Shown here: positions 1 to 7,722 of the stretch, in pieces | Numbering within the stretch: position 1 is the first letter of the stretch | Layout of the letters: each line of letters begins with the position of its first letter | From: Flavobacteriales bacterium UBA7878 | Lineage (GTDB): Bacteria > Bacteroidota > Bacteroidia > Flavobacteriales > Schleiferiaceae | Reading direction: 5' to 3' | Length of the DNA: 31,702 bases | Assembly: GCA_002501205.1 (NCBI GenBank) | Contig: DLRW01000006.1 | Coordinates: forward strand, 1 to 31,702 | Made by a program: the position numbers and the translations under genes | The notes under the pieces: generated by a model | The model's database searches: none | Told to the model about the DNA's origin: nothing | What the model saw: only the letters and a program-made list of their open reading frames with translations

Positions 1-1
1 C

Positions 2-106
2 AGTTTAGATCGCTTTGAATTTGGAATTGGCGAAAGTGGAAGCTTTGCCATAGGCCGACAAATTGAACTAGAGTTTGATATTTGCCTCCAATTCGAAAGT
101 GCCTAG
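2..106 (+). CDS. 3' end of an unidentified gene (possibly YceI-like)
   Basis: An open frame enters from the left edge and stops at TAG 104-106, giving the last 34 residues of a protein. The visible end contains DRFEFGIGESGSF and finishes in alternating hydrophobic and charged residues (IELEFDICLQFES), which suggests a terminal beta strand. A C-terminal DFGIG-type motif followed by a last beta strand is reminiscent of YceI-family lipid-binding beta barrels, but the piece is too short to assign and this is only a guess. It runs in the same direction as the histidine kinase that follows, and a -7 box lies between them, so the two are probably separate transcription units. Confidence 0.45.
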   Translation, partial: SLDRFEFGIGESGSFAIGRQIELEFDICLQFESA

Positions 107-144
107 CATCCAATATTTTATACTAAGTTATTTTTTTTAATCCG

Positions 145-152
145 TAGCTTTG
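145..152 (+). promoter_or_regulatory. -7 promoter box TAGCTTTG for the histidine kinase
   Basis: A perfect match to the Bacteroidota -7 consensus TAnnTTTG. It ends 18 nt before the GTG at 171, the same spacing seen for other boxes in this window. No clear -33 TTTG is visible upstream. The TTG of the longest open frame (150-152) lies inside the box and would not be transcribed. Confidence 0.55.
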
Positions 153-170
153 CGGAATATTTTTTTGGGA

Positions 171-2273
171 GTGAAGTCGTGTTGGGGAAATACAATTAAG
201 GTCATTTTGCTTTGCATTCTGCCTTTTACCATGATATCCATGGATGCACATCAGGTGCGGAAATGGGACTTGGACAGTTTGTATTATATCGCTTTTGATC
301 AAATTGGGAATAATCTACAGGAAGGTAAAATTGAAGTTGATAAATATTATCGAGCTTCCGTATTACTTAATGACAGTAGCAATTTAGCTTATGCTCTGGA
401 TCTGAAGGGTCTGGATGCTTATATGCGCGACAAGATTGATTCGGCCAAGATGTTTGCAGATCAATCTATTAGACTTTTCCGAATTCTTAATGATTCTGTT
501 GGCCTAAGTACCGCCATTTATAATTTGAGTAATTACCACGAGTACTTGGGTGAATATACTACGGCTTTGCGCTATCTGCATTTAGCTCGAGAAATAGATA
601 TTAAACTAGGTTATAAGAAGGATAATGATCCCTTTTATTATAACCGTCTCAGTGATATTGTATACAATCAGGGACAGCTGGAGCTTTCACTACGTTATTT
701 ACACAAGGCCTGGCGAGCACAACATGAGAGTGGGTATTCTGCCTATTACTTAAGTCCGGCATTACATCTAAATTATGCCTGGCTGTATAATGATTTAGGG
801 ATAACTGAATTGGCGGAGTATTATGCTAAAAAAGCCTATAGTTATACGACAGATGATTCTTTATTAACCACTCGTTCTGGTGCTTTAGAAGTATTGAGTC
901 TTTCAGCCGAACGCAGAGGAGATATGGATTTAGCTTTGGCCTATGCGGAAAAGGCTTTGGAGCTAAATAAAGCTTATGGTGATCCTTATTTTATCACTTA
1001 TAGTCATCTGTTCTTAATGTCACATTATACCCTGGTAAATCAGCTTGATAAAGCGGAGTATTATGCCAATTTGGTATTGAAGAGTATGGGGCCTTTCGAA
1101 CGCAGTCCAACTTTTGTGGTGGATATGAATGATGAGCTCTATAAGTTCTTTAAAAAGAAGGGTGATAATGCACAAGCTCTAAAGCACTTGGAACGCAGCT
1201 CCGAAGCAAGACGAATTATCAATGAAGTGGATGGTATTGCTGCCATGAAGCAATTTGATGAGGAAATGGAAAACCGCTATCGCGAGTTGATGAAAACAAA
1301 GTCTCGATTGCAGGAGGAGGAAATCAATTTTCAAAATACCCTCTTGGTTTTTGCCCTTATTTTATTAATTGGAGTTTTAGGCTTTTTGGTTCTGCTTTAT
1401 CGAAGCAATAAACAGATGAATGCGGCCAATGAGCAATTGGTTCTTCAGAATAATCAAATTGAAAGTCAGAAGCAGGAAATTCAAAATCAGGCGGAAGATT
1501 TAGAGGATCGCAATGAAAAACTGGAAAAGCTAAATAGCAGTAAGGATCGTTTATTTTCCGTTTTAGCGCATGATTTAAGGCAGCCTTTTAATCAGATTAT
1601 TGGGGTTATTGATTTACTGGAAGGCGAGCAATTAGAAGCTGAAGATCGTAAGAGCATTTTAAGCAGTTTAAAGTCTTCGGTTCAATCTACTTCTGATTTG
1701 GTTACGAATGTACTTACCTGGAGTAAGGCGCAATTTGCCGGTGTTACTTTGAAACCTGAACATTTAGCCCTGGCTAATACTGTAAAAAGAGCACTTCTTC
1801 ATTTTAGTATTGCCTTGGATAAGAAGAAGATTAAAGTGGTTTTTGACATTCCGGATCAATTATCCATCGTCTTTGATAAGGATCATTTTGATAGTGTATT
1901 GCGAAACTTATTTAGCAATGCCTATAAATTTTCACCAGCAAATTCGACCATTCATATTTCGGCTAAGGCCAATATCCAGAAGAGGAGAGTATACTTGTAT
2001 ATCCGCGATGAAGGTATTGGTATGGATCAATATCAAAAGGAACGTTTGGTTTCCGGTAACCAGGCGGTAGATTCTATTAATGGAACTTTTAATGAATCGG
2101 GAACTGGCATTGGTATGGTGATCGTACGCGATTTCCTCCGCGAAAATGAATCCTATTTTGATATCGAATCCAAGATCAATGAGGGTACTACTTTCATTAT
2201 TAATATGCCTATGGGTCCGGATGTAAATCAGCGCTCAGCTAGTAATATCAAAGCGGTTCAGGATTTTCTCTAG
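171..2273 (+). CDS. TPR-repeat sensor histidine kinase (orphan)
   Basis: Membrane-bound two-component sensor kinase of about 700 residues. It begins with a signal-peptide-like hydrophobic stretch, followed by several TPR-type helical repeats (about residues 60-360) that form a periplasmic or lumenal sensor. One membrane helix (about 391-410) and a coiled coil follow. Next comes a HisKA domain with phosphoacceptor H467 in LAHDLRQPF, then a HATPase_c domain with N-box NLFSNAYKF (N583), G1 box RDEGIGM (about 612-618) and G2 box GTGIGM (about 644-649). There is no receiver or output domain and no response regulator nearby, so its partner is elsewhere. The frame is open back to TTG 150, but that codon lies in the promoter box, so GTG 171 is preferred (ATG 231 and 240 are possible but would cut the signal peptide). 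It converges with the transporter gene, whose stop codon is 1 bp away. Confidence 0.85.
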   Translation: MKSCWGNTIKVILLCILPFTMISMDAHQVRKWDLDSLYYIAFDQIGNNLQEGKIEVDKYYRASVLLNDSSNLAYALDLKGLDAYMRDKIDSAKMFADQSIRLFRILNDSVGLSTAIYNLSNYHEYLGEYTTALRYLHLAREIDIKLGYKKDNDPFYYNRLSDIVYNQGQLELSLRYLHKAWRAQHESGYSAYYLSPALHLNYAWLYNDLGITELAEYYAKKAYSYTTDDSLLTTRSGALEVLSLSAERRGDMDLALAYAEKALELNKAYGDPYFITYSHLFLMSHYTLVNQLDKAEYYANLVLKSMGPFERSPTFVVDMNDELYKFFKKKGDNAQALKHLERSSEARRIINEVDGIAAMKQFDEEMENRYRELMKTKSRLQEEEINFQNTLLVFALILLIGVLGFLVLLYRSNKQMNAANEQLVLQNNQIESQKQEIQNQAEDLEDRNEKLEKLNSSKDRLFSVLAHDLRQPFNQIIGVIDLLEGEQLEAEDRKSILSSLKSSVQSTSDLVTNVLTWSKAQFAGVTLKPEHLALANTVKRALLHFSIALDKKKIKVVFDIPDQLSIVFDKDHFDSVLRNLFSNAYKFSPANSTIHISAKANIQKRRVYLYIRDEGIGMDQYQKERLVSGNQAVDSINGTFNESGTGIGMVIVRDFLRENESYFDIESKINEGTTFIINMPMGPDVNQRSASNIKAVQDFL

Positions 2274-2274
2274 G

Positions 2275-3018
2275 CTAACTAAAAAGCCCTTCCAATACAT
2301 CTCCTACTAAATAAGCCAATCCCGCAGCGGCAGCTCCCAGGAAAAAGGTTTCCAGCATACTGCGTATAACTTTGGTTTGAGTAACTATGGCTTTTAAATA
2401 ACCGATCAGCATAAAAACCAGTCCGGTTAAAATGGAAGAATAGAGGAATAAGGGACTATCGGTCGACATGAGTTTGAGATAGTCTAAAACATAAACCAGC
2501 AAGGGAATAAAACCAAAAAGCAAGAAACTTAAAAAGGTTACCCCGCCCATGGCCCAGGGGGATTTGGTTTCTTCAGACATTTCCAATTCTTCCTTCATCA
2601 TCACATCCACCCAGCGATCTTTATCCGCGGTAATGGTATCTACTATTTGCTCTAAGATTTCGCCCTCAAAACCTTTGGCGCGGTAGATATCTCGGATTTC
2701 TTCTTTCTCTTTTTCAGGAAGATGTTCTACTTCCCAGTATTCAATATTCTCGTGCTTCTTGTAATTATCCTTTTCACTTTTGGTAGAGAGATAACTTCCT
2801 ACCGACATAGCAAATCCATCGGCTATCAAGTTGGCAAAGCCTAAAATGATCACAACAGCGCTATCGAGGGTAGCACCTGCAGCACCCGCTACCACTGCAA
2901 AGGTGGTAACACTGCCATCAATTCCGCCATAAACGAATTCGCCTAGATATTCCTGAAACCGATTAATCAATGGATATTTGCTACCGTGAATACGATCTTC
3001 GTGACCTTTAGGGCTCAT
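2275..3018 (-). CDS. VIT1/CCC1-family iron/manganese transporter
   Basis: A 247-residue membrane protein of the VIT1/CCC1 (DUF125) family, which moves Fe2+ or Mn2+ out of the cytoplasm. The first helix carries the family signature YGGIDGSVTTFAVVAGAAGA (about 30-49), followed by a second helix with LIADGFAMSVGSYLSTKSE. A charged cytosolic loop rich in Glu (about 85-150) corresponds to the metal-binding domain of plant VIT1, and three more helices complete the usual five. The ATG is supported by a perfect -7 box 18 nt upstream. It is transcribed divergently from the DUF2490 gene. Substrate choice between iron and manganese cannot be read from the sequence. Confidence 0.88.
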   Translation of the reverse strand: MSPKGHEDRIHGSKYPLINRFQEYLGEFVYGGIDGSVTTFAVVAGAAGATLDSAVVIILGFANLIADGFAMSVGSYLSTKSEKDNYKKHENIEYWEVEHLPEKEKEEIRDIYRAKGFEGEILEQIVDTITADKDRWVDVMMKEELEMSEETKSPWAMGGVTFLSFLLFGFIPLLVYVLDYLKLMSTDSPLFLYSSILTGLVFMLIGYLKAIVTQTKVIRSMLETFFLGAAAAGLAYLVGDVLEGLFS

Positions 3019-3036
3019 GTTGTAGAATTATAAACT

Positions 3037-3044
3037 CAAAGATA
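3037..3044 (-). promoter_or_regulatory. -7 promoter box TATCTTTG for the VIT1/CCC1 gene
   Basis: A perfect TAnnTTTG match on the minus strand, ending 18 nt before the ATG at 3018. The same octamer precedes gltX. It lies in a 35-bp divergent intergenic region. Confidence 0.5.
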
Positions 3045-3053
3045 TTCAGGATT

Positions 3054-3797
3054 TTGCGGATTCGCCGGGAACTAGGCTTTCTCTTAATAAGTCTGATCTT
3101 AATTAGTATTATTCCAGTTAAACTGAAAGGGCAGAGTCATTATGTAGATGGCTTGTATTGGCTTAGAGTACAAACACAGTTTATCTTTAGCCCTAAATGG
3201 TCGGGATCTCTGGAATTGGAAGAGCGTAGATTTTTAGCTCCGGATCGAGCGCATCAAAGGGTATTTCCGGATTTGCGATTGTTCTACCATTTTACACCTT
3301 CCTGGAAAACCGGAATCGGATATACTAATTTCAGTATAAGTGGTCCTGGTACTGCGGATATCCCTGTTAATCAAGTTTTGCATGAGCAACGTTATGCGCT
3401 CTTTTTGGCCCGGAAATTTAAATGGGAGCAGAAATCTCTAGCGACCCAATGGAAGAGCGAACTGCGCAATTTTGATCGTGATCCCTTGGATGGGGAGCTC
3501 AATTTTTTAGACTATGTGATCCGTTTGCGCTTTCTGGCGAAATACAGCTATGCTATAAATCAGCGTTGGAAGCTTTCTGCCGTCGATGAATTGCATATCA
3601 ATGTGGCTGGAAATACCGATTATCAATTCTTTGATCAGAATCGAGTTTTTGGCGGTTTAAGCTATAATCATCAAGACTTTAGCTATGGCTTGGACTATAT
3701 ATTCTGGTATCAAAAAAACCGCAGGGGCAGCGCATTTTTTCATCGCCACATCCTGCGGTTCACTTTTCAATATCAGTTCGATTTTAGCGGATTATAA
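3054..3797 (+). CDS. DUF2490 family outer-membrane-type protein
   Basis: A 247-residue protein with an N-terminal signal peptide (about residues 1-26, ending near KLKGQ). The rest is aromatic-rich and alternating, as in an outer-membrane beta barrel: SHYVDGLYWLRVQTQF, then WSGSLELEERRF and LRLFYHFTPSWKTGIGYTNF. This is the layout of the DUF2490 family, whose function is unknown. No ATG is available in frame between the upstream stop (3030-3032) and the signal peptide, so TTG 3054 is the only reasonable start. Its stop codon overlaps the end of the convergent aldehyde dehydrogenase gene by 6 bp. The family call rests on recalled pattern similarity. Confidence 0.75.
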   Translation: MRIRRELGFLLISLILISIIPVKLKGQSHYVDGLYWLRVQTQFIFSPKWSGSLELEERRFLAPDRAHQRVFPDLRLFYHFTPSWKTGIGYTNFSISGPGTADIPVNQVLHEQRYALFLARKFKWEQKSLATQWKSELRNFDRDPLDGELNFLDYVIRLRFLAKYSYAINQRWKLSAVDELHINVAGNTDYQFFDQNRVFGGLSYNHQDFSYGLDYIFWYQKNRRGSAFFHRHILRFTFQYQFDFSGL

Positions 3798-5330
3798 ATC
3801 GAATTTGATGCCTTGTGCTAAAGGCACTTCTTTAGAATAGTTGATGGTATTGGTTTGACGACGCATATAAGCTTTCCAGGCATCGGATCCACTTTCGCGA
3901 CCACCGCCGGTTTCTTTTTCACCACCAAAGGCTCCACCAATTTCAGCACCACTGGTACCAATATTCACATTGGCGATTCCACAGTCGCTACCGGCCGCTG
4001 AGAGGAATAATTCGCTCTCACGCATATCTGTAGTCATAATAGCTGAAGAAAGTCCCTGAGGCACGCCATTTTGAAGGGCAATAGCTTCGTCCAGATCCTT
4101 ATACTTCATCACGTATAAAATGGGAGCGAAGGTTTCGTGTTGAACGATGGCAAAGTGATTTTCCACTTCGGCAATACAAGGCTTCACATAGCAACCGCTA
4201 CTGTACTCATCGCCTTGCAATACTTCGCCTTCCACAATCATGGTTCCTCCTTGTTCTTTAATGGCCGCCAAAGCTATTTCGTATTGCTCTACGGCCAGGG
4301 TATCGATTAGCGGACCTACGTGATTGTTCATGTCTAATGGATTGCCAATACGCAACTGATCATAAGCCTTTTTAAGGGCGGCAATCACATTATCATACTG
4401 ACTTTCGTGGATGATTAATCGACGGGTACTGGTACAACGCTGACCGGCAGTACCTACGGCACCAAATACCGCTCCTACCAAAGTAGATTCGATATCAGCT
4501 TTTTCTGAAATGATAATGGCATTATTACCACCCAATTCTAAGATAGTTTTGCCTAAACGAGCGGCTACGGTCTGACCAACAATCTTACCCATGCGGATAG
4601 ATCCAGTGGCAGAGATTAAAGGCATACGCTTGTCTTGAGTCATCCATTCGCCTACTTCTACACCACCATTTACCAGGCAGGAAATACCTTCGGGAAGATT
4701 GTTTTCTTCTAAAACTTCATTGAAAATATTCTGGCAAGCGATACCACATAAAGGTACTTTTTCAGAAGGCTTCCAAACACATACATCACCACATACCCAG
4801 GCGATGGCAGCATTCCAGCACCAAACCGCTACCGGGAAGTTAAAGGCGGAAATGATACCCACGGTACCCATAGGATGCCATTGCTCGTACATACGGTGAG
4901 AAGGACGCTCGGAGTGCATGGTAAGACCGTACAATTGACGGGATAGGCCTACCGCAAAATCACAGATGTCGATCATCTCTTGTACTTCACCCCAACCCTC
5001 TTGGAGGGATTTTCCCATTTCCAGAGATACCAGGCGGCCTAATAGATCTTTGTTTTCACGGAGTTTGTTTCCATACTGACGTACAATTTCACCACGCTTG
5101 GGAGCGGGCATAGTACGCCAAACTTTAAAGGCTTCGTCGCTCTTAGCCATAATAGCTTCGTACTCTTCGCGCGTAGTTTGAGTAACGCTGGCTAATTCTT
5201 GACCATTGATGGGCGTATGCGAAACAATTTGAGGACCGGCTCCAAAAAACTCTTTTCCGGTAGAACTGCCGGGGTTTTCTTTGGATATCCCTAATCCTTC
5301 TAAAATGTTGTTAATTTCTGAGAGGTTCAT
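3792..5330 (-). CDS. ALDH7-family aldehyde dehydrogenase (antiquitin-like)
   Basis: NAD(P)+-dependent aldehyde dehydrogenase of 512 residues. Landmarks are the Rossmann region with SAFNFPVAV (N164), the nucleotide-loop motif ATGSIRMG (241-248), the general base E265 in LELGGN, and the nucleophile C299 in GTAGQRCTSTRR. The C-terminal GGAFGGEKETGGGRESGSDA followed by AYMRR is very close to human ALDH7A1, which oxidises alpha-aminoadipic semialdehyde in lysine breakdown. That role is likely here (L-aminoadipate-semialdehyde dehydrogenase), but no other lysine-catabolism gene is nearby, so the substrate is inferred. ATG 5330 has a -7-like box 19 nt upstream. The gene is divergent from the cupin gene. 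Confidence 0.93.
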   Translation of the reverse strand: MNLSEINNILEGLGISKENPGSSTGKEFFGAGPQIVSHTPINGQELASVTQTTREEYEAIMAKSDEAFKVWRTMPAPKRGEIVRQYGNKLRENKDLLGRLVSLEMGKSLQEGWGEVQEMIDICDFAVGLSRQLYGLTMHSERPSHRMYEQWHPMGTVGIISAFNFPVAVWCWNAAIAWVCGDVCVWKPSEKVPLCGIACQNIFNEVLEENNLPEGISCLVNGGVEVGEWMTQDKRMPLISATGSIRMGKIVGQTVAARLGKTILELGGNNAIIISEKADIESTLVGAVFGAVGTAGQRCTSTRRLIIHESQYDNVIAALKKAYDQLRIGNPLDMNNHVGPLIDTLAVEQYEIALAAIKEQGGTMIVEGEVLQGDEYSSGCYVKPCIAEVENHFAIVQHETFAPILYVMKYKDLDEAIALQNGVPQGLSSAIMTTDMRESELFLSAAGSDCGIANVNIGTSGAEIGGAFGGEKETGGGRESGSDAWKAYMRRQTNTINYSKEVPLAQGIKFDL

Positions 5331-5349
5331 GTCTTAGGATTTTAAGCAA

Positions 5350-5357
5350 CGAAATTA
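5350..5357 (-). promoter_or_regulatory. -7-like box TAATTTCG for the ALDH7 gene
   Basis: One mismatch from TAnnTTTG (C for T), ending 19 nt before the ATG. The identical octamer precedes the DUF4139 gene at a similar distance (20 nt), which raises its credibility. Confidence 0.4.
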
Positions 5358-5383
5358 GTTTTTCAGTTGGGAAATGAGCCGGA

Positions 5384-5391
5384 TATACTTG
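5384..5391 (+). promoter_or_regulatory. -7-like box TATACTTG for the cupin gene
   Basis: One mismatch from TAnnTTTG, ending 11 nt before the cupin ATG. If used, the leader would be only a few nucleotides long. Weak evidence. Confidence 0.25.
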
Positions 5392-5402
5392 ATTTTTGAA
5401 GA

Positions 5403-5795
5403 ATGAATCAAGTTGAAGTTCTGGATCTAAACCTGCTTTCTGAAAAGGAAGGAAATCGTACTTATGGTTTTGAAAGTATCCACAGTCAAAAGGGCAGAAT
5501 ATTAGCATTTCGAAAGAAGGGAAGTTTTAGCGGTAATCATTGGCATGAAGGAAAATCTACTACTAAGAATCCTGAGGAAATGCTTATTATTTCTGGTCGT
5601 TTAAAGCTGGAGTGGACGGATGAGCCAGAAGGTATTTATCAGCATTCTAAATTGATTGATGCCCCTGCTTTAGTTCGCATTTATCCCGGAATTAAACACC
5701 GGGTAGAGGCTCTGGAAGTTTTATGCTTTTTGGAGTTTAATTCTTTAGCTGAACATGTGGCGGATACCTATTATCCCAATCACCAGGAAAAATAG
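5403..5795 (+). CDS. Small single-domain cupin protein
   Basis: A 130-residue protein that is essentially one cupin barrel. Cupin motif 1 is seen as GNHWHEG followed by EEMLIISG (H46, H48, E59, G65), and motif 2 as IYPGIKHRVEA (P95, G96, H99), so the usual three-His/one-Glu metal site appears intact. The domain resembles small cupins of the kind found with sugar-modifying enzymes, but no sugar pathway genes are adjacent and the substrate is unknown. It is divergent from the ALDH7 gene, and its 3' end overlaps the convergent small membrane protein gene by 16 bp. Confidence 0.8.
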   Translation: MNQVEVLDLNLLSEKEGNRTYGFESIHSQKGRILAFRKKGSFSGNHWHEGKSTTKNPEEMLIISGRLKLEWTDEPEGIYQHSKLIDAPALVRIYPGIKHRVEALEVLCFLEFNSLAEHVADTYYPNHQEK

Positions 5796-6082
5796 AGGCG
5801 AAAGAGCCAAACAAAGCCAGCTAAACCGAGGATCATTAAAACAACAGAAAGCAAGAGAAGTCGCAGCTTATGGCGACTCTCTGCTTTGGATTTTTGTTTC
5901 AGTTTTACTTGTAAAGCCCTGCGATCCTCATCACTAAACTCTTGTGAATGGAGTTCAGTTTGTTTTTGGTGATGATCAAATTTATCGAGCTTATCACCAT
6001 AAATGTTTTTTAAGTGTTTGAAGATCTTACGAGGTTTTCTGGCATAAGTTTCTTTCTTCATGCCAAATCCCATATAACCCAT
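5780..6082 (-). CDS. Small basic protein with one C-terminal membrane helix
   Basis: Hypothetical protein of 100 residues. The first about 70 residues are highly charged and rich in Lys, His and Gln; a single hydrophobic helix follows (LLLLSVVLMILGLAGFVWLF, about 75-94), with a short aromatic end. I do not recognise a family. Its ATG overlaps the stop of the DUF4139 gene as TAATG, so the two are probably translationally coupled and may act together at the envelope. A later in-frame ATG (residue 8, MKKETYARK) is a possible alternative start. A tail-anchored membrane topology is inferred. Confidence 0.65.
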   Translation of the reverse strand: MGYMGFGMKKETYARKPRKIFKHLKNIYGDKLDKFDHHQKQTELHSQEFSDEDRRALQVKLKQKSKAESRHKLRLLLLSVVLMILGLAGFVWLFRLYFSW

Positions 6083-7680
6083 TACCAGCTTATAGTTTGA
6101 TCTTTAGGAGCACGGACTTCGAAGCTAAATTTCAATTGAGATTCGGATTTGGGTTTTAAGTCCATTTCCCAAGTGATGATTCCGGTTTTAAGGTTGAGTT
6201 TACCTTGATTTTCAATCTCAGATTTTACCTTGATATCTTCATTCTGGCTTACCGGAATTTGATCAAATACCCGGATTTTCACATTCTGGGGCTTGGTATT
6301 ACGCAGGCTGATTTGGTATTCGTATTTCTGGATGCGATCGCTACCCAAGAAAGATTTACTCTCTTCATTAAAGAGGCGATCACGGGTGATAACAATACCC
6401 GGATCCTTGCCTAATGAGAGCTGTAAACTATCGCTGGTAGCTTCAAACTGACTAAAGCTTTTACCAATAAACAAACCCTGATTGTAAATACTCAATTCAC
6501 CATCCAATAACTGATGCTGTTCCCAGTCTTTTACAATGGCCATAAGGTAAGCAGCCGGATCGAGGCTGGGGCTGCTTTGATATTCGTATTCGGTTTTTAG
6601 AGCCATCTCGCGAATGACGATGTTTTCCGTTTTTTGATTGGGAATGCTGTAACGACGTTCCGGGATAAACTCCAATCGGGTTTGCTGAGAATTGATGGCG
6701 AAAACGGTGTTGCCGAGCATATCATCACTTTGAAATCTATTTGTTGTAACTCCTGCTGCTTGTCCGGCAGTTGATGTAATATCTCTTTCAGCCATTTGCT
6801 GAACGGATTTATTATACATTCTATTTATGAAGTTGATATACTTAGGATAGATCTGCGGCATAGTCACATTTTGATTTGGGCTACCAGTAACTAGCTTTAA
6901 GGCTACATTTTCCCAATCTTCGCCGCTGCCCTGATACACATTGGCCTTATGTACCATGCGTAGATCTTTATCCAAGCCTTCAAAATAGAGATTGTAATTA
7001 CTGCTCCAGGAAGCATTCGTACGTACGGTATAGTGCACGGAGAAACGTACATTTTGCGCCCGGCTACTGTTCAATTTCACAATGATTTCACCGCTCAGCA
7101 AAGACATCTCCTGACGGATTTTCTGCAATTCGGTTTGCAGTTCTTTTCGTTTGTCGTTCAGGTCTTGCAGTACGCGTTGCTTTTTAAGCTGACTGCGTTT
7201 GTTCTGTAGTTTTTGATCGCGAGCATAAGTGCTGATCTGCTGCAAATCAGCCAAACTAAAGCCTTCATTACCGCCTAGTTTGGTGTTATTAGTTAGAAAC
7301 TCTAATTCTAATTGCAAAGCTTCAAGCTCGGCCTGGATATCCTCTCTTTGCAGATCAATTTCCTTAATCTGTCTTTCGAGTTGTTGAAAGTGAGCGGGCT
7401 TTTCTCGCTGGTCGAAAGGTGTATTACCCGTACTAATACTGATAAACTCCAGGCTTTTATCGCTACCGATCTGCACGCTGGAAGGCTCCAGATTTAGGGG
7501 TAGACCTTCAAAAATCAAGGTCTGGTCTCCCGCTTGGAGATTGGTACTTATTTCACGGCTATAAGCTGCTCCTTGAGCATAGAGGGTTACGGCATCAAGC
7601 TTAGAGCTGAGGCGTTTTCCTTCATCGGCGAAAGCCTGAAATCCAAAAAGTAGAATGGGGAAGAGAAGTAATTTTTTCAT
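6082..7680 (-). CDS. DUF4139 (mucoidy inhibitor MuiA-like) secreted protein
   Basis: About 532 residues. A signal peptide (MKKLLLFPILLFGFQAFA) is followed by an N-terminal DUF4140-like domain with DAVTLYAQGAAYSREI. A long coiled coil comes next (about 95-205, rich in Leu, Gln, Glu and Lys), then a beta-rich DUF4139 domain with NASWSSNYNLYFEG and a C-terminal KYEYQISLRNTK segment. The family is common in Bacteroidota; its biochemical function is unknown despite the mucoidy-inhibitor name. The open frame extends to GTG 7713, but the signal peptide begins at ATG 7680, which is chosen. It follows the FTR1 gene by 42 bp and overlaps the next gene by 1 nt (TAATG). A short segment near 6745-6800 resembles a TonB-plug motif. 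Confidence 0.82.
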   Translation of the reverse strand: MKKLLLFPILLFGFQAFADEGKRLSSKLDAVTLYAQGAAYSREISTNLQAGDQTLIFEGLPLNLEPSSVQIGSDKSLEFISISTGNTPFDQREKPAHFQQLERQIKEIDLQREDIQAELEALQLELEFLTNNTKLGGNEGFSLADLQQISTYARDQKLQNKRSQLKKQRVLQDLNDKRKELQTELQKIRQEMSLLSGEIIVKLNSSRAQNVRFSVHYTVRTNASWSSNYNLYFEGLDKDLRMVHKANVYQGSGEDWENVALKLVTGSPNQNVTMPQIYPKYINFINRMYNKSVQQMAERDITSTAGQAAGVTTNRFQSDDMLGNTVFAINSQQTRLEFIPERRYSIPNQKTENIVIREMALKTEYEYQSSPSLDPAAYLMAIVKDWEQHQLLDGELSIYNQGLFIGKSFSQFEATSDSLQLSLGKDPGIVITRDRLFNEESKSFLGSDRIQKYEYQISLRNTKPQNVKIRVFDQIPVSQNEDIKVKSEIENQGKLNLKTGIITWEMDLKPKSESQLKFSFEVRAPKDQTISW

Positions 7681-7700
7681 CAGAGATGTTTTATCTCCAA

Positions 7701-7708
7701 CGAAATTA
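7701..7708 (-). promoter_or_regulatory. -7-like box TAATTTCG for the DUF4139 gene
   Basis: One mismatch from TAnnTTTG, ending 20 nt before ATG 7680, and identical to the box before the ALDH7 gene. It supports ATG 7680 over GTG 7713, because the box overlaps the codons just after that GTG. Confidence 0.4.
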
Positions 7709-7722
7709 CGCACTTCTTATTT

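Noticed and set aside
7681..7713. GTG start at 7713 for the DUF4139 protein
   Set aside because: The signal peptide starts at ATG 7680, and a -7-like box overlaps the upstream codons.
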